Shown piece by piece: positions 53,278-62,173 of a DNA stretch of 64,000 nucleotides. A program made the position numbers and the translations under genes. Positions within the stretch are counted from its first letter, which is position 1, and each line of letters begins with the position of its first letter. Source of the DNA: Swaminathania salitolerans (GTDB lineage Bacteria > Pseudomonadota > Alphaproteobacteria > Acetobacterales > Acetobacteraceae); assembly GCF_007988945.1 (NCBI RefSeq), contig NZ_BJVC01000001.1, forward strand, positions 248,001 through 312,000, in the 5' to 3' direction. Below the pieces are notes generated by a model. It saw nothing but the letters and a program-made list of their open reading frames with translations, ran no database searches and was not told the DNA's origin.

Positions 53278-54978
53278 TCAGGGATTGTCGGGCGCCTTGC
53301 CCAGAATGGCGCCATCCTTCGGGTCGAGATAGAGTGGCTCGGTCCGGGGCGGCGCATCGAAGTCGAACAATCCGTCCAGATCATGCGCATCCGCATCGAA
53401 GGAGCCGCCACCGATCCGGGTGCCCTCAAGCCAGTTGTTTTCGATGAATCGCAGAACCGAGCTCTGGGTCAGGAGCGTATGGTCGATGGCGTTGCGCCGC
53501 GCCCAGGGCGAGATCACCAGAAGCGGCGTGCGGGTGCCGGGCCCGCACCGTCCGTTGACCGGCTTGCCTTTCAGGCCCGCAGGTGCCGGATGGGCGCCGC
53601 AGATGCCCGGAGCGTCGAGCTGATCTGCCTCGGCATCGCGCGAGCTGTGATCGGGAGTCACGAAGGCATGATCGTACCATCCGTCCGAATCGTCATAGGC
53701 GACGATGATGGCCGTATCTTTCCACTCGGGCCGCGACTGGATGAAATTGACGAGCCTGACGACCCCCTCCTGCTCGTCCAGAGGATCCGAATAACCTGCA
53801 TGCGCATCCTGATAGGCAGGAAGCTTGAGGAAGGATACGGCAGGCATATGGCCCGCCCGGGTCGCGGCGAAGAAATCCTCCAGATCGTACTGGTGGTTCG
53901 CCGGGTCCCTGGTTTTGCCGTCGATTCCGGTGGTCTGGCCGATCGCGGCGACGCCGGAGGGGCGCAAATGCTGCGGATTGGCCGTGCTCGGGTAATACTG
54001 GAACCAGTTGTGATGCGCGATGTAGTCCACAATCGTCTGCGCGACGACCGGAGAATAGGTGGCGCGCTGGCATCCCGTCGATCCGTTGGGGTTGTGGCGG
54101 GAGAGGTCGAACCCGGCCATGAAACCGCCCCAGCTCACGCCCCGGGCTGTCAGAAGGTCGCCGATATTGCGCCCTTCCATCCAGACCTGTTCACCGGGGA
54201 GCGAGCAGACATCGCCCGCGGGATCGATATCGTTGATCATGGTCAGCCCGCCCTGTCCGTCGGCGATGAAGGGAGACGGGGCGTCGCGCGTCGCGTTCTT
54301 CTGGCTCGAGGCCTTGATGTGCAGGCCGTTCGTCTGACCGGAAACGATTTCGATCGCGCCCGGGGTGGAGGGGCCGTAGGTGTCCGTAAAGCTGTTATCG
54401 CTCATGGCGAAGCGCTGGGCATAGCGCCAGAGTGCCGTAACCGTATTGCCGTCATAATAGCCCATGACCTGGCCGCGCGTGGCAAAGGCGCCGACGCCGC
54501 CCGGCGATCCGTTTCCCGTATGGAGCGGGAAGAGATCGGCTTTCCCGCCATGATAGGCGAGTTGCTCGGCCGTATAGCCGTGATTCTGGTCCGCCGTGCT
54601 CGCCTGGCTCCGGTCGAGACGGAACGGGAGTGCGGCATCCGGTCCGTTCGCCGGGTTGGTATTGGGGTTCGTCCGGAGCAGATTGGACCGCAGAAGCGTG
54701 TTTGCGGCCGGAGTGCCGAGCGCGGGAAGGAAAACGGGTTCGCCTTCTGGATTCGCCGCCTGCGGATAGGTGGCGAAATAATGATCGAAAGAGACGTTCT
54801 CGTCGAAAATGACGACGAGATGCTTGATCGGCGTTCGTGTCGGCGCGGCGGCGAAAGCCGGTGTCAGAGCCGGAAAGCCCAAAGCGAGAGCGCCCAGAGC
54901 AAGAGAGCCCAGAGCAAGATAGCCCAGAGCGAGAGAGCCGAGGGTGAGCGGAAAGCGGGCACAATGCGGACGAAACAT
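53278..54978 (-). CDS. Exported phosphoesterase family protein (acid phosphatase/phospholipase C-like)
   Basis: 566 residues. The signal peptide contains the repeats SLALG, YLALG, SLALG and ALALG. The mature part starts with IKHLVVIFDENVSFDHYFATYP, the PF04185-type N-terminal motif carrying metal and nucleophile-region residues. Later blocks are DNSFTDTYGPSTPGAIE, AIIVAYDDSDGWYDH and GPGTRTPLLVISPWAR. It resembles AcpA-type phosphatases more than haemolytic phospholipases. Role: releasing phosphate from organic esters in the periplasm, perhaps under phosphate shortage. Confidence 0.87.
   Translation of the reverse strand: MFRPHCARFPLTLGSLALGYLALGSLALGALALGFPALTPAFAAAPTRTPIKHLVVIFDENVSFDHYFATYPQAANPEGEPVFLPALGTPAANTLLRSNLLRTNPNTNPANGPDAALPFRLDRSQASTADQNHGYTAEQLAYHGGKADLFPLHTGNGSPGGVGAFATRGQVMGYYDGNTVTALWRYAQRFAMSDNSFTDTYGPSTPGAIEIVSGQTNGLHIKASSQKNATRDAPSPFIADGQGGLTMINDIDPAGDVCSLPGEQVWMEGRNIGDLLTARGVSWGGFMAGFDLSRHNPNGSTGCQRATYSPVVAQTIVDYIAHHNWFQYYPSTANPQHLRPSGVAAIGQTTGIDGKTRDPANHQYDLEDFFAATRAGHMPAVSFLKLPAYQDAHAGYSDPLDEQEGVVRLVNFIQSRPEWKDTAIIVAYDDSDGWYDHAFVTPDHSSRDAEADQLDAPGICGAHPAPAGLKGKPVNGRCGPGTRTPLLVISPWARRNAIDHTLLTQSSVLRFIENNWLEGTRIGGGSFDADAHDLDGLFDFDAPPRTEPLYLDPKDGAILGKAPDNP
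54874..54948 (-). repeat. 15-bp tandem repeat in a signal peptide (5 units)
   Basis: Five in-frame units, best copy agagcccagagcaag, encode the hydrophobic core of the phosphoesterase signal peptide as repeated LALG-x blocks. Units 2-4 differ by only one or two bases. Confidence 0.88.
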
Positions 54979-55062
54979 GACGGGGAACGGCTCTGCCTCT
55001 GGTTGCGGTCTCTTTTTCCGGCGCCGGTCAGGTTTTCCCGGTGCCGGAAGAACCCGGGTGGA

Positions 55063-55368
55063 TCAGGTCTGATCATCCTCGTGAAGCACGTCTTCGTCCA
55101 GAGGGCTGGCCGGAGGGGCGGAAAGACCGCGTCGGGACTGAAGCGAGATCGTGGTCAGGCGATGCTCCCGCCATGCGGCAACGAGGGTCTGCCGCCACCG
55201 GTCGGACGGGGCTGTCGGCGCGGGCGCCGCAGGGGCGGGCAGAGAGGTGGCCAGAGAGGCGGCCAGAGGCGCTCCCTGAGATGAAGCACGCCGGGAGGGC
55301 GCGTGTCGCGCAGAGGCGTGTGCGGCGTTCTGCCGGTTTTGTGACGTGTGCTGGCTCCGGGTTTCCAT
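55063..55368 (-). CDS. Hypothetical 101-residue disordered protein
   Basis: From ATG 55368, with GGAG eight bases upstream. The product is rich in Ser, Ala, Pro and Gln (METRSQHTSQNRQNAAHAS...), then has a possible short helix (WRQTLVAAWREHRLTTISLQSRRG). An acidic tail (LDEDVLHEDDQT) ends it. It resembles no family I know. It lies upstream of the phosphoesterase on the same strand. Coding status is uncertain. Confidence 0.45.
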   Translation of the reverse strand: METRSQHTSQNRQNAAHASARHAPSRRASSQGAPLAASLATSLPAPAAPAPTAPSDRWRQTLVAAWREHRLTTISLQSRRGLSAPPASPLDEDVLHEDDQT

Positions 55369-55810
55369 GATGAGGCTCCGTTTCCTAGAGAATGGCGGGA
55401 CAGGCGCGCAGAAGCAGTCCAGGCGATGGTCCTCCGGCAGATGCTTTCCGGCGGGAAAAGCGCTCCCGGAGGAGGGAAGGCTCAGAGGGGAAAAGCCCGG
55501 CAGATTTCCCGGTGGTGGATCCGGAAAGACTGCCGCGGAAAAAGGGTTCAGGAGGATGTGCCGCGGCACGGCGCCTCGATAGAGGATTCGGCGCGCGGCG
55601 TGTGTGACCGTTCGATGAATTTGCTCCGAGCGATCCGTACAGCCGAAAGCCACCGCCGATATCCGGGACCGGTATCCGCCGCCGCCGCTATCGCTGCCAC
55701 AGACCCCGCCCTCGTGCAGGCTGCGATATTGCGTGACGGCGTCCGATCGTCGATGACGGGACATCTCCCCTGCCCAGTCGGGGGACCTGTCGGAAACGAG
55801 GACGCGACCC
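55369..55810. other. 442-bp divergent spacer
   Basis: GC-rich spacer between the hypothetical gene and the MocR regulator. The overlapping open frames do not look coding. MocR regulators often bind divergent promoters, so operators may lie here; I cannot identify them. Confidence 0.4.
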
Positions 55811-57214
55811 ATGGCGGATGCCCCCTATCTGGAGGAATGGAAGGCGGCGCTCGGCCGGGATACGGGCGCCATTTATCTGGCGCTCGTCGAGGCCATCGCC
55901 CGTTCCATACGCAAGGGCGACCTGCAGGAGGGGGAGAAGCTGCCTCCCCAGCGCGAGATCGCAGCGCGTCTCGGTACCAATCTGAGCACGATCACCCGCG
56001 CCGTGACCGAAGCCCAGCGGCGCGGCCTTCTGGATGCGACGGTCGGGCGCGGCACTTTCGTGCGGCTGAACGCCGGAGACGGCTCCTGGCGCCAGTCCGG
56101 CGCCAGCGTGGTCGACCTCACGATGAACCTGCCGCCCTTGCCGCAGGACCCTTCGCTCCAGACGATGATCCAGGGCGAACTCGCGGCCATCTTCCGGCAG
56201 CAGGACATGCAGTCGCTCATGTCCTATCGCGTGACCGGAGGCACACGGCATGATCGTGAGCTCGGCGGTCAGTGGCTGATGCCCCTTCTCGGACGCCGCC
56301 GCGCCAGCGAAATCCTGCTCGTTCCCGGAGCGCAGGCGGGTCTCGCCGCGATCATGAGTTCGTTGCTCAGTCCCGGCGAGGCCATTGTCACGGACCGGAT
56401 CACCTATCCCGGTATCCGGTCCATTGCGGCCCAGTTCGGCCTCGTCCTGATCGGCGCCGAGGCGGATGACGAGGGAATGCTGCCCGAGAGCCTCGACGAT
56501 CTCTGTGCCCGTCACCGCCCGCGTGTGCTCTACTGCACGCCCAGTCTCCAGAATCCGACAACCGCCACATGGTCCCTTTCCCGGCGGGAGGCCATCCTTG
56601 CAGTGGCCCGCCGCCACCAGATGACGGTGGTGGAAGACGATCCCTACAGTTTTCTTCTCAAGGCGCCGCCGCCGCCACTCGCCATGCTCGACCCGCAGCG
56701 CGTGATCCATGTGGCGACGATGTCCAAGGTTCTCAGCCCCGGCCTGCGCACGGCCTATCTCGTTCTGCCCGGGGCGGAGATGACGCGACGTATCACCTCC
56801 GGTGTCCGTGCGATCTGTCTGGCGAAGGCCGGATTGCTCGACGCGCTGGTTTCGCGCTGGATCGAGACCGGCATTGCCCAGCATTGTCTGCGCAGCATCA
56901 GGGACGAGCTGGCGCAGCGTCATGTCGTTCTCCGGCAGGTTCTCGGCGAGGGAACAGGCAATCGCGGGCCGAGTCCCCATGTCTGGCTGCCGTTGCCGGA
57001 ATGGTGGGGAAGCACGGAGTTCGTGGCATTTGCCCGTCGTCAGGGTCTGGCTCTGGTGCCGAGCTCCGTTTTCACTGTGGCGGGAGAACCGCCCCCCGCC
57101 GTGCGTATGGCCCTCGGCAGCGCGCCCGATCTCGACGGTCTGCGCGACTCTCTGACCAATCTGCGCTCGGTCCTCGAATATCGTCCGGCGATGGGATTTT
57201 CCGATATCGTGTAG
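55811..57214 (+). CDS. MocR-type PLP-dependent transcriptional regulator (GntR family)
   Basis: 467 residues. A GntR winged helix (residues ~20-88: IARSIRKGDLQEGEKLPPQREIAARLGTNLSTITRA) is joined to a fold-I aminotransferase domain. The PLP-binding Lys is in VATMSKVLSPGLRTAYL (Lys ~306), and GAQAGLAAIMSSLLSPGEAI and QNPTTATWS are typical. Such proteins sense an amine or vitamin B6 form and regulate nearby metabolic genes. The divergent gene here is a small hypothetical, so the target is unclear. Confidence 0.9.
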   Translation: MADAPYLEEWKAALGRDTGAIYLALVEAIARSIRKGDLQEGEKLPPQREIAARLGTNLSTITRAVTEAQRRGLLDATVGRGTFVRLNAGDGSWRQSGASVVDLTMNLPPLPQDPSLQTMIQGELAAIFRQQDMQSLMSYRVTGGTRHDRELGGQWLMPLLGRRRASEILLVPGAQAGLAAIMSSLLSPGEAIVTDRITYPGIRSIAAQFGLVLIGAEADDEGMLPESLDDLCARHRPRVLYCTPSLQNPTTATWSLSRREAILAVARRHQMTVVEDDPYSFLLKAPPPPLAMLDPQRVIHVATMSKVLSPGLRTAYLVLPGAEMTRRITSGVRAICLAKAGLLDALVSRWIETGIAQHCLRSIRDELAQRHVVLRQVLGEGTGNRGPSPHVWLPLPEWWGSTEFVAFARRQGLALVPSSVFTVAGEPPPAVRMALGSAPDLDGLRDSLTNLRSVLEYRPAMGFSDIV

Positions 57215-57541
57215 GCCCGGACATGAGAGATGTGAGTTCACGAAAAAGAGAGCAAAATAACGAGACAAAACAGTCTCTTGGCGCAGAAAAGAACGATTGT
57301 ATGAGGAAGATCAGAAAATTGTCCGATATAGATGCACGGGGTATGAGGGCGATCTGCTGAACTGTTTTCATTGTCTGGACATCGCATCCAGACAATGCCT
57401 TGCAGGATCGAAGGCCAATCCCCTAATCAGAGGCCTGACGAAAGGTAACCCCCGGCAGGCTGGCCGGTTGCCTTCGATATGCGGGCGTGAACGGCGTGCG
57501 ATGATGACCCCGCCGGGCCCGCCCCTTGGGAGAGTGCCATT
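57215..57541. other. Spacer with stem-loops
   Basis: It holds a perfect inverted repeat at 57369-57397 (cattgtctgga, loop catcgca, tccagacaatg), and a smaller hairpin gagac-aaaaca-gtctc at 57262-57277. Either could end the MocR transcript or be an operator for the downstream gene. No gene is seen. Confidence 0.5.
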
Positions 57542-57802
57542 ATGTCGATCAGTGCGGAAAGCGTTGATACTGCCGCAAGCGTTGCGGATATCAAGGAAGT
57601 CGAGGAAATCAGAGCGCAGCGCCGTCTTCGCTATCGCATGGGTGCGATGGTTCTCGGTCTGCTGCTCTTTCATGTCTGTCTCGCCTGGGCGATCGCAGGC
57701 ACGACGGTCGATCTCCAGGATCATTTTCACACGAATTACTGGGCGCTGGGCGCGACCCTGTTCTGGGCGATGTTTGCTGTCTATCACATGAGCGTTTCCT
57801 GA
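57542..57802 (+). CDS. Hypothetical two-helix membrane protein
   Basis: 86 residues. A polar N-terminus (~30 residues) precedes two hydrophobic segments (GAMVLGLLLFHVCLAWAIAG and YWALGATLFWAMFAVYHMSV). GGGAGAG lies upstream of the ATG. No family recognised. A strong hairpin follows the stop, so it is a single-gene transcript. Confidence 0.65.
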   Translation: MSISAESVDTAASVADIKEVEEIRAQRRLRYRMGAMVLGLLLFHVCLAWAIAGTTVDLQDHFHTNYWALGATLFWAMFAVYHMSVS

Positions 57803-57808
57803 GATCGT

Positions 57809-57855
57809 CCAGCCCCCGTTCCCCGCATCGTTGCAATGCGCGGAGCGGGGGCTGG
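57809..57855. terminator. Bidirectional hairpin terminator
   Basis: A long stem (ccagcccccg paired with cgggggctgg, continuing inward with ccgcat / atgcg) sits exactly between convergent stops at 57802 and 57860. It is very stable but has no long T-run. Confidence 0.6.
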
Positions 57856-57859
57856 CCGC

Positions 57860-59752
57860 TCAGAGTTCGGGCGCGTGATCGAGCGGCTCGCTGACGCTTG
57901 CATCCGGAAGCTCGGGCAGGATGACGGAAGAGGGATGCGCCTTGTCGTGCCAGATGATCTGCTCGGCCTTTCTGTACCCCTTCGCTGAGGCGAGCGGCGC
58001 GCCCGTATTCGGGTTCGGGGCGAACTGGGGATAGTCGCTGGACGAGATTTCCAGGCGGACCCGGTGCCCGGCCAGAAACAGGTTCGAGGTCGGCCAGACC
58101 TTGATCCGGTAGCGATAGACCTTCCCGGGCTCGACCGGTGTGGGATGCTCGAGCGAGTCCCGGTACGATGCGCGGATGATGCCGTTGTTCAGATTGATCG
58201 CGCTGCCATCGGGCGCGACATCGACGAGCTTTGCGGTGAAATCCGTGTCCGGGGCGTCGGTGCTCGCATAGAGATCGACCGTGATCGGTCCGGTCACATT
58301 GAGCGGTCTCGCCAGAGCCTCGCTCGTGAATACCAGGATGTCGGGTCTCTGCTCGATCGGGGACTGGTCGAACTGTCCCTGCGGCCCGCTCGTCCAGGCG
58401 CAGCAGGAATGACCGCCAAGGCTCGGAACGGGATTGGCAGGATCGTAGATGAAACGATCCTTTGCAGCGCCGGTCGCGGGCGAGCGGGAGAGGGTCCCGT
58501 CTCCCATGGAGGAATTGGCACGACCCGCGCTGCCGAGATACCAGGTCGTATAGCGCGTGCCCCGGACGGGGAAACCGTCGGCGCTGTGCCAGCGATTTTC
58601 GCCCATGGTGAAATAATCGACCCTTGGGCCGTCGCGATAGCCGTTTTCCTGTCCCTTGAGCACATGGTCGAGAAACCGGATCGTGAGGATATTGACGGGG
58701 CTGTTTCCGACAGACCCGATCGCCTTGAGGCGCGGGCTGACGACAGAGTCAGGACGCCCCCAGCCGATATGCTCCCACGGGCCGATCACGAGGCGCTGGT
58801 TCCGGCGGGCCATGTCGCTGCCTCCGGCTACGCGCATCCCGTTGAAATTGTTGATCGCTCCCTGCAGGAACGAATCGTACCATCCGTCGAAGGCGAGAAC
58901 GGGGATCTTGACCTTGTCGTAATGCGTCCGGATCTCGAAGGCTTCCCAGTACGCGTCCCGAACGGGATGGGCGAGGGTGTCGTAGAAATACGGAGCGACA
59001 TCCGGATCGTCCGGATGAAGGGGAGGAAAGCGTCCATAGGGCGTAAAGCCCAGCCAGACCGAGGCATTCTTTCCGTCGGCGAAGAGCTGTTTCGACAGGG
59101 CGTCGTCTCCCCTGTTGGCAGCGGCAGAGGCGGCGATGGTCTCGAGCATCCAGGGTTCGATGAATGCGAGTCGGAATGCGCCGTCCTCGTAGCTCCACCC
59201 GTCGAAATAATCGTCGCCCGTGTTCGAGGGTACGATGGCCTTGAGGGAAGGGGGCGTCGCGGTGGCGGCAAGCCATTGCGTGGCACCGACATAGGACGAT
59301 CCGTACATCGCCACCTGTCCGTCCGCCCCGGGAAGCCGCGCGGCCCATTCCACGGTGTCATAGCCGTCCAGCCGGTCATGGCGGTATTCGTAGAAGGTGC
59401 CGCCCGATTTTCCCTGACCCCTGATGTCCTGCACCACGACGATATAGCAATGCGAGGCGAACCAGGCGGGGCTCTGGTACCGGGACGGAGCGACCTGCGC
59501 GGCATCCTTGCCGTATTGCGTGCGCATCAGCAGGACCGGCACTTTCCTGTCGGTGCGGGGCGAATAGATATCGGCGCGCAAGACGGTACCGTCGCGCATC
59601 CGGGCGGGAACGTCCGTCTGTCGGGTTACCGCGCACGTCCCCTTGCCTGCATCGTCGGGCCAGGAGGATGCCCGGGCATCGGGCGCCACAACCGCGAGGG
59701 CGAGACCGGATGTCCCGGCAAGGGCGGCAAGGAGGAATGCAGGGCGGGTCAT
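57860..59752 (-). CDS. CocE/NonD-family exported hydrolase (X-Pro peptidase S15-like acylase)
   Basis: 630 residues from ATG 59752, with GGAGG nearby; longer in-frame starts lack a signal. After the signal (FLLAALAGTSGLALAVVAPDARAS), an alpha/beta-hydrolase domain carries the nucleophile in AMYGSSYVGATQW (~residue 160) and the catalytic His in GPWEHIGWGRPD. A C-terminal jelly-roll (ITVDLYASTDAPDTDFTAKLVDV) is typical of the family. Relatives hydrolyse alpha-amino-acid esters or acylated amides. The substrate here is unknown. Confidence 0.9.
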   Translation of the reverse strand: MTRPAFLLAALAGTSGLALAVVAPDARASSWPDDAGKGTCAVTRQTDVPARMRDGTVLRADIYSPRTDRKVPVLLMRTQYGKDAAQVAPSRYQSPAWFASHCYIVVVQDIRGQGKSGGTFYEYRHDRLDGYDTVEWAARLPGADGQVAMYGSSYVGATQWLAATATPPSLKAIVPSNTGDDYFDGWSYEDGAFRLAFIEPWMLETIAASAAANRGDDALSKQLFADGKNASVWLGFTPYGRFPPLHPDDPDVAPYFYDTLAHPVRDAYWEAFEIRTHYDKVKIPVLAFDGWYDSFLQGAINNFNGMRVAGGSDMARRNQRLVIGPWEHIGWGRPDSVVSPRLKAIGSVGNSPVNILTIRFLDHVLKGQENGYRDGPRVDYFTMGENRWHSADGFPVRGTRYTTWYLGSAGRANSSMGDGTLSRSPATGAAKDRFIYDPANPVPSLGGHSCCAWTSGPQGQFDQSPIEQRPDILVFTSEALARPLNVTGPITVDLYASTDAPDTDFTAKLVDVAPDGSAINLNNGIIRASYRDSLEHPTPVEPGKVYRYRIKVWPTSNLFLAGHRVRLEISSSDYPQFAPNPNTGAPLASAKGYRKAEQIIWHDKAHPSSVILPELPDASVSEPLDHAPEL

Positions 59753-60137
59753 GGGTGCCTCCAGTCGGATACGGACCGTGATCCGGTCGTGAGCGCGGCG
59801 ATTGTCGTGACGACGCTGCCGGAAAACGCTGCCGGAAACCGCGCATGACGCGCGCCTCCCGGTCGAAGCGAAGATGCAGGGCATGGGCAGCGCGCGACGG
59901 ATGACTGCGCCCATGCCGGAAAAATGGTTTCTGATGAACATATCGGCGATATTGAGCCGAAGAGACGGGTATCGGGCAAAGCACGATTGCTTCATCCCGA
60001 AGAACGACACCTCTTTCCGATGACCGGTCGTGGCCATGCGATTCTTCTTCAGGCCGTCATGCTTCGTTCCGCTTCGCGCCGGTTTTCAGGGCTCTTCCTG
60101 CGTTGGCGCTGTCATGACGCGCTGCGACCTCGCGCGT
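59753..60137. other. 385-bp spacer
   Basis: Between two leftward genes. It presumably holds the hydrolase promoter and the end of the glycosyltransferase transcript. A short direct repeat (tgccggaaa at about 59818 and 59831) is the only pattern seen. Confidence 0.4.
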
Positions 60138-61226
60138 TCATGCCCGGGCCGCGCGCGCGGCATGGCGTACGCGGTCATAGAGCGCCTCGCAGGAATCGAT
60201 CATGCGATCATGCGTGAAACAGGCTTCGACCCGTTTGCGCGGCACGAGGCGATCGATGAGGAGGGCCTGTTGCATCGCCTTTGCCAGAGCGTCGACATCC
60301 CCCGGCGGGGCAAAGCGTCCGGCATCGTCTCCCACGATCTCGCGCGTGGCGCCCCGGTCGAAGGCGGCGACCGGTGTCCCCGAGGCCATGGCTTCCACGG
60401 CGACGAGACCGAAAGGCTCATCCCAGCAGGGGGTGAACAGCAACACGCCCGCCTCGCGCATCTCTTTCGCCAGAGCCGCACCCGGAACGACCCCGCCATA
60501 GGTGATCCTGTCCGAAAGAAACGGCGCGATCTCTTCGGAAAAATACGCTTCCTGCTCGAGATAGCCGAACATACGGAGCGGGATTCCGGCCTTTATGGCA
60601 GCCTGTACGGCAAGATGCGTCCCCTTGTTCGGCGTGATGCGTCCGCACCAGAGCCCATGCGTGCCTCCCCTCTCGGCAAAAGGCCAGAGGGCGGGATCGA
60701 TCCCGTTATACAGGACCGCACTTTCCTGTGGCGGTCCCTCCGGCCACCAGCTCAGTGTCTGACGCAGGGAGGTGACGGTGATGCAATGGGTCGGGCAGAG
60801 GCTTTCGCGCACGAAATGATGCAAGGCATCGAAAGGAGGGACATGCAGGGACGTAACACAGGGATGAGCCTTCTCTCTTGCGCTCTGGAGCACGAAGCGA
60901 TGCAGGGCATTGTTGTGCACCACATCGTAACGACCCGAGAAGATGCGATGGCGGGCGCTGCCGAAGGCCTTGTCCAGCACCGTGTAGAGCACGGGGTCGG
61001 CGCGAAAGTTCTCCCAGGGGTAATCGCGGTCGTAATGCACGGGCATCAGGGGGTCGATTTCAAAGCGCGTATCGCTGTCGCCCGCGGCGAACAGGGTCAC
61101 GTCATGTCCCCGTTCCATCAGGCCCCGGGCGAGATGAAAGCTGTGCGCCTCCATCCCTCCCTTGAACGGCTCGGCAATCGGATGACGCGGATGCGCGACA
61201 AGGGCGATGCGTAGCCGGGAACTCAT
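60138..61226 (-). CDS. GT4-type glycosyltransferase
   Basis: 362 residues, GT-B fold. The N-terminal domain begins RLRIALVAHPRHPIAEPFKGGMEAHSFHLARGL. The C-terminal nucleotide-sugar domain has CGRITPNKGTHLAVQAAIKAGIPL and the family Glu motif TPCWDEPFGLVAVEAMASGTPVAAFDRGATREIV. It is the last gene of a four-gene run in which each start overlaps the previous stop by four bases. Sugar donor and acceptor are unknown. Confidence 0.88.
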   Translation of the reverse strand: MSSRLRIALVAHPRHPIAEPFKGGMEAHSFHLARGLMERGHDVTLFAAGDSDTRFEIDPLMPVHYDRDYPWENFRADPVLYTVLDKAFGSARHRIFSGRYDVVHNNALHRFVLQSAREKAHPCVTSLHVPPFDALHHFVRESLCPTHCITVTSLRQTLSWWPEGPPQESAVLYNGIDPALWPFAERGGTHGLWCGRITPNKGTHLAVQAAIKAGIPLRMFGYLEQEAYFSEEIAPFLSDRITYGGVVPGAALAKEMREAGVLLFTPCWDEPFGLVAVEAMASGTPVAAFDRGATREIVGDDAGRFAPPGDVDALAKAMQQALLIDRLVPRKRVEACFTHDRMIDSCEALYDRVRHAARAARA

Positions 61227-62173
61227 TCGGCGGCCTGAGGCAACGGCCCGGCATTCTCCCGGCGTGCCTCCAGCCGGCCTGCCTCCAGAATGCGAATGAC
61301 CGACGCCGTGTTGGCGTAGGGCTGATGAGCCTGCTGCGATGTCAGTGCGAGATCATCGGCGTTCGGCGCGCGCAGGATCCTGATCCTGCGTTCGGGGCTG
61401 TTGTCGATCAGCCCCATGAGACTGAAGGCATGGAGCCAGTGCCCCATCGTCCGGTAGCCCCATTTGGCCTCGAAAATCTCCGCATTGCGCACGACAGAAT
61501 GAAGATGGTGGACGGGGGGCATATGGTGCGGGTGGTACTGGTGATAGACCCTGGCGCCGTTCAGCCAGGCGAGACGCCCCCCGGCGAGGGTGAAGCCCTT
61601 GGCGTAATCGGTATCCTCACCGCCATATCCGGTAAACCGCTCGTCGAATCCTCCCGAGGCGAGAAACGTCTCGCGCCGGATGGCGAAGTTGAGCGACCAG
61701 AAACAGCGATAATCGTTGCAGGTTTCGATTCCCGAGGCGGGCGGCCCGCGCCTGTCGGAATGACGCACGCAAACCGCCTCGAAGCCATCATACTGCCAGT
61801 CGTCCCCGGCGGCGCCCTTGGGCAGATACATCACCTCCCCCATGAGCAGGCCGTCGAAGGAGAGAAGCGCCTCGCGATAATCGTCCAGCGCGTCGGGGCC
61901 GGGAATACAGTCGATATCGAGAAAGACGAGAAAATCGCCCCTGGCTTCCGCAGCCGCGCGATTGCGTGCGGTGGAAAGGGAGAGACCGACATCCCCGAGC
62001 ACGATCTGTCGTATTGGAAAGGGCCCATCCGGCAGAGCGTCATAGGCCTCCGCCTGCATGACGACGACGATGAGTTCCACCGGCATGACGCTCTGGCGGC
62101 TTAGTCCGCGCACGAGATTGGCGAGATGGGCGGCGCGTCCGCGCGCCAGGGTCAGGACGGACAGGCTCGTCAT
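61223..62173 (-). CDS. GT2-type glycosyltransferase (GT-A fold)
   Basis: 316 residues from ATG 62173. The GT-A nucleotide domain (SLSVLTLARGRAAHLANLVRGL) has a metal-binding variant of DxD (FLVFLDIDCIPGPDAL). A galactosyltransferase-like C-terminal region follows (FGGFDERFTGYGGEDTDYAKGFTLAGGRLAWL). Overlaps both neighbours by four bases, so it should act in the same pathway. Confidence 0.88.
   Translation of the reverse strand: MTSLSVLTLARGRAAHLANLVRGLSRQSVMPVELIVVVMQAEAYDALPDGPFPIRQIVLGDVGLSLSTARNRAAAEARGDFLVFLDIDCIPGPDALDDYREALLSFDGLLMGEVMYLPKGAAGDDWQYDGFEAVCVRHSDRRGPPASGIETCNDYRCFWSLNFAIRRETFLASGGFDERFTGYGGEDTDYAKGFTLAGGRLAWLNGARVYHQYHPHHMPPVHHLHSVVRNAEIFEAKWGYRTMGHWLHAFSLMGLIDNSPERRIRILRAPNADDLALTSQQAHQPYANTASVIRILEAGRLEARRENAGPLPQAAE

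Noticed and set aside
53383-55284. 633-codon frame opposite the phosphoesterase
   Set aside because: It is antisense to a clear PF04185-type enzyme, and its tail of Gly/Arg repeats merely reflects the spacer composition.
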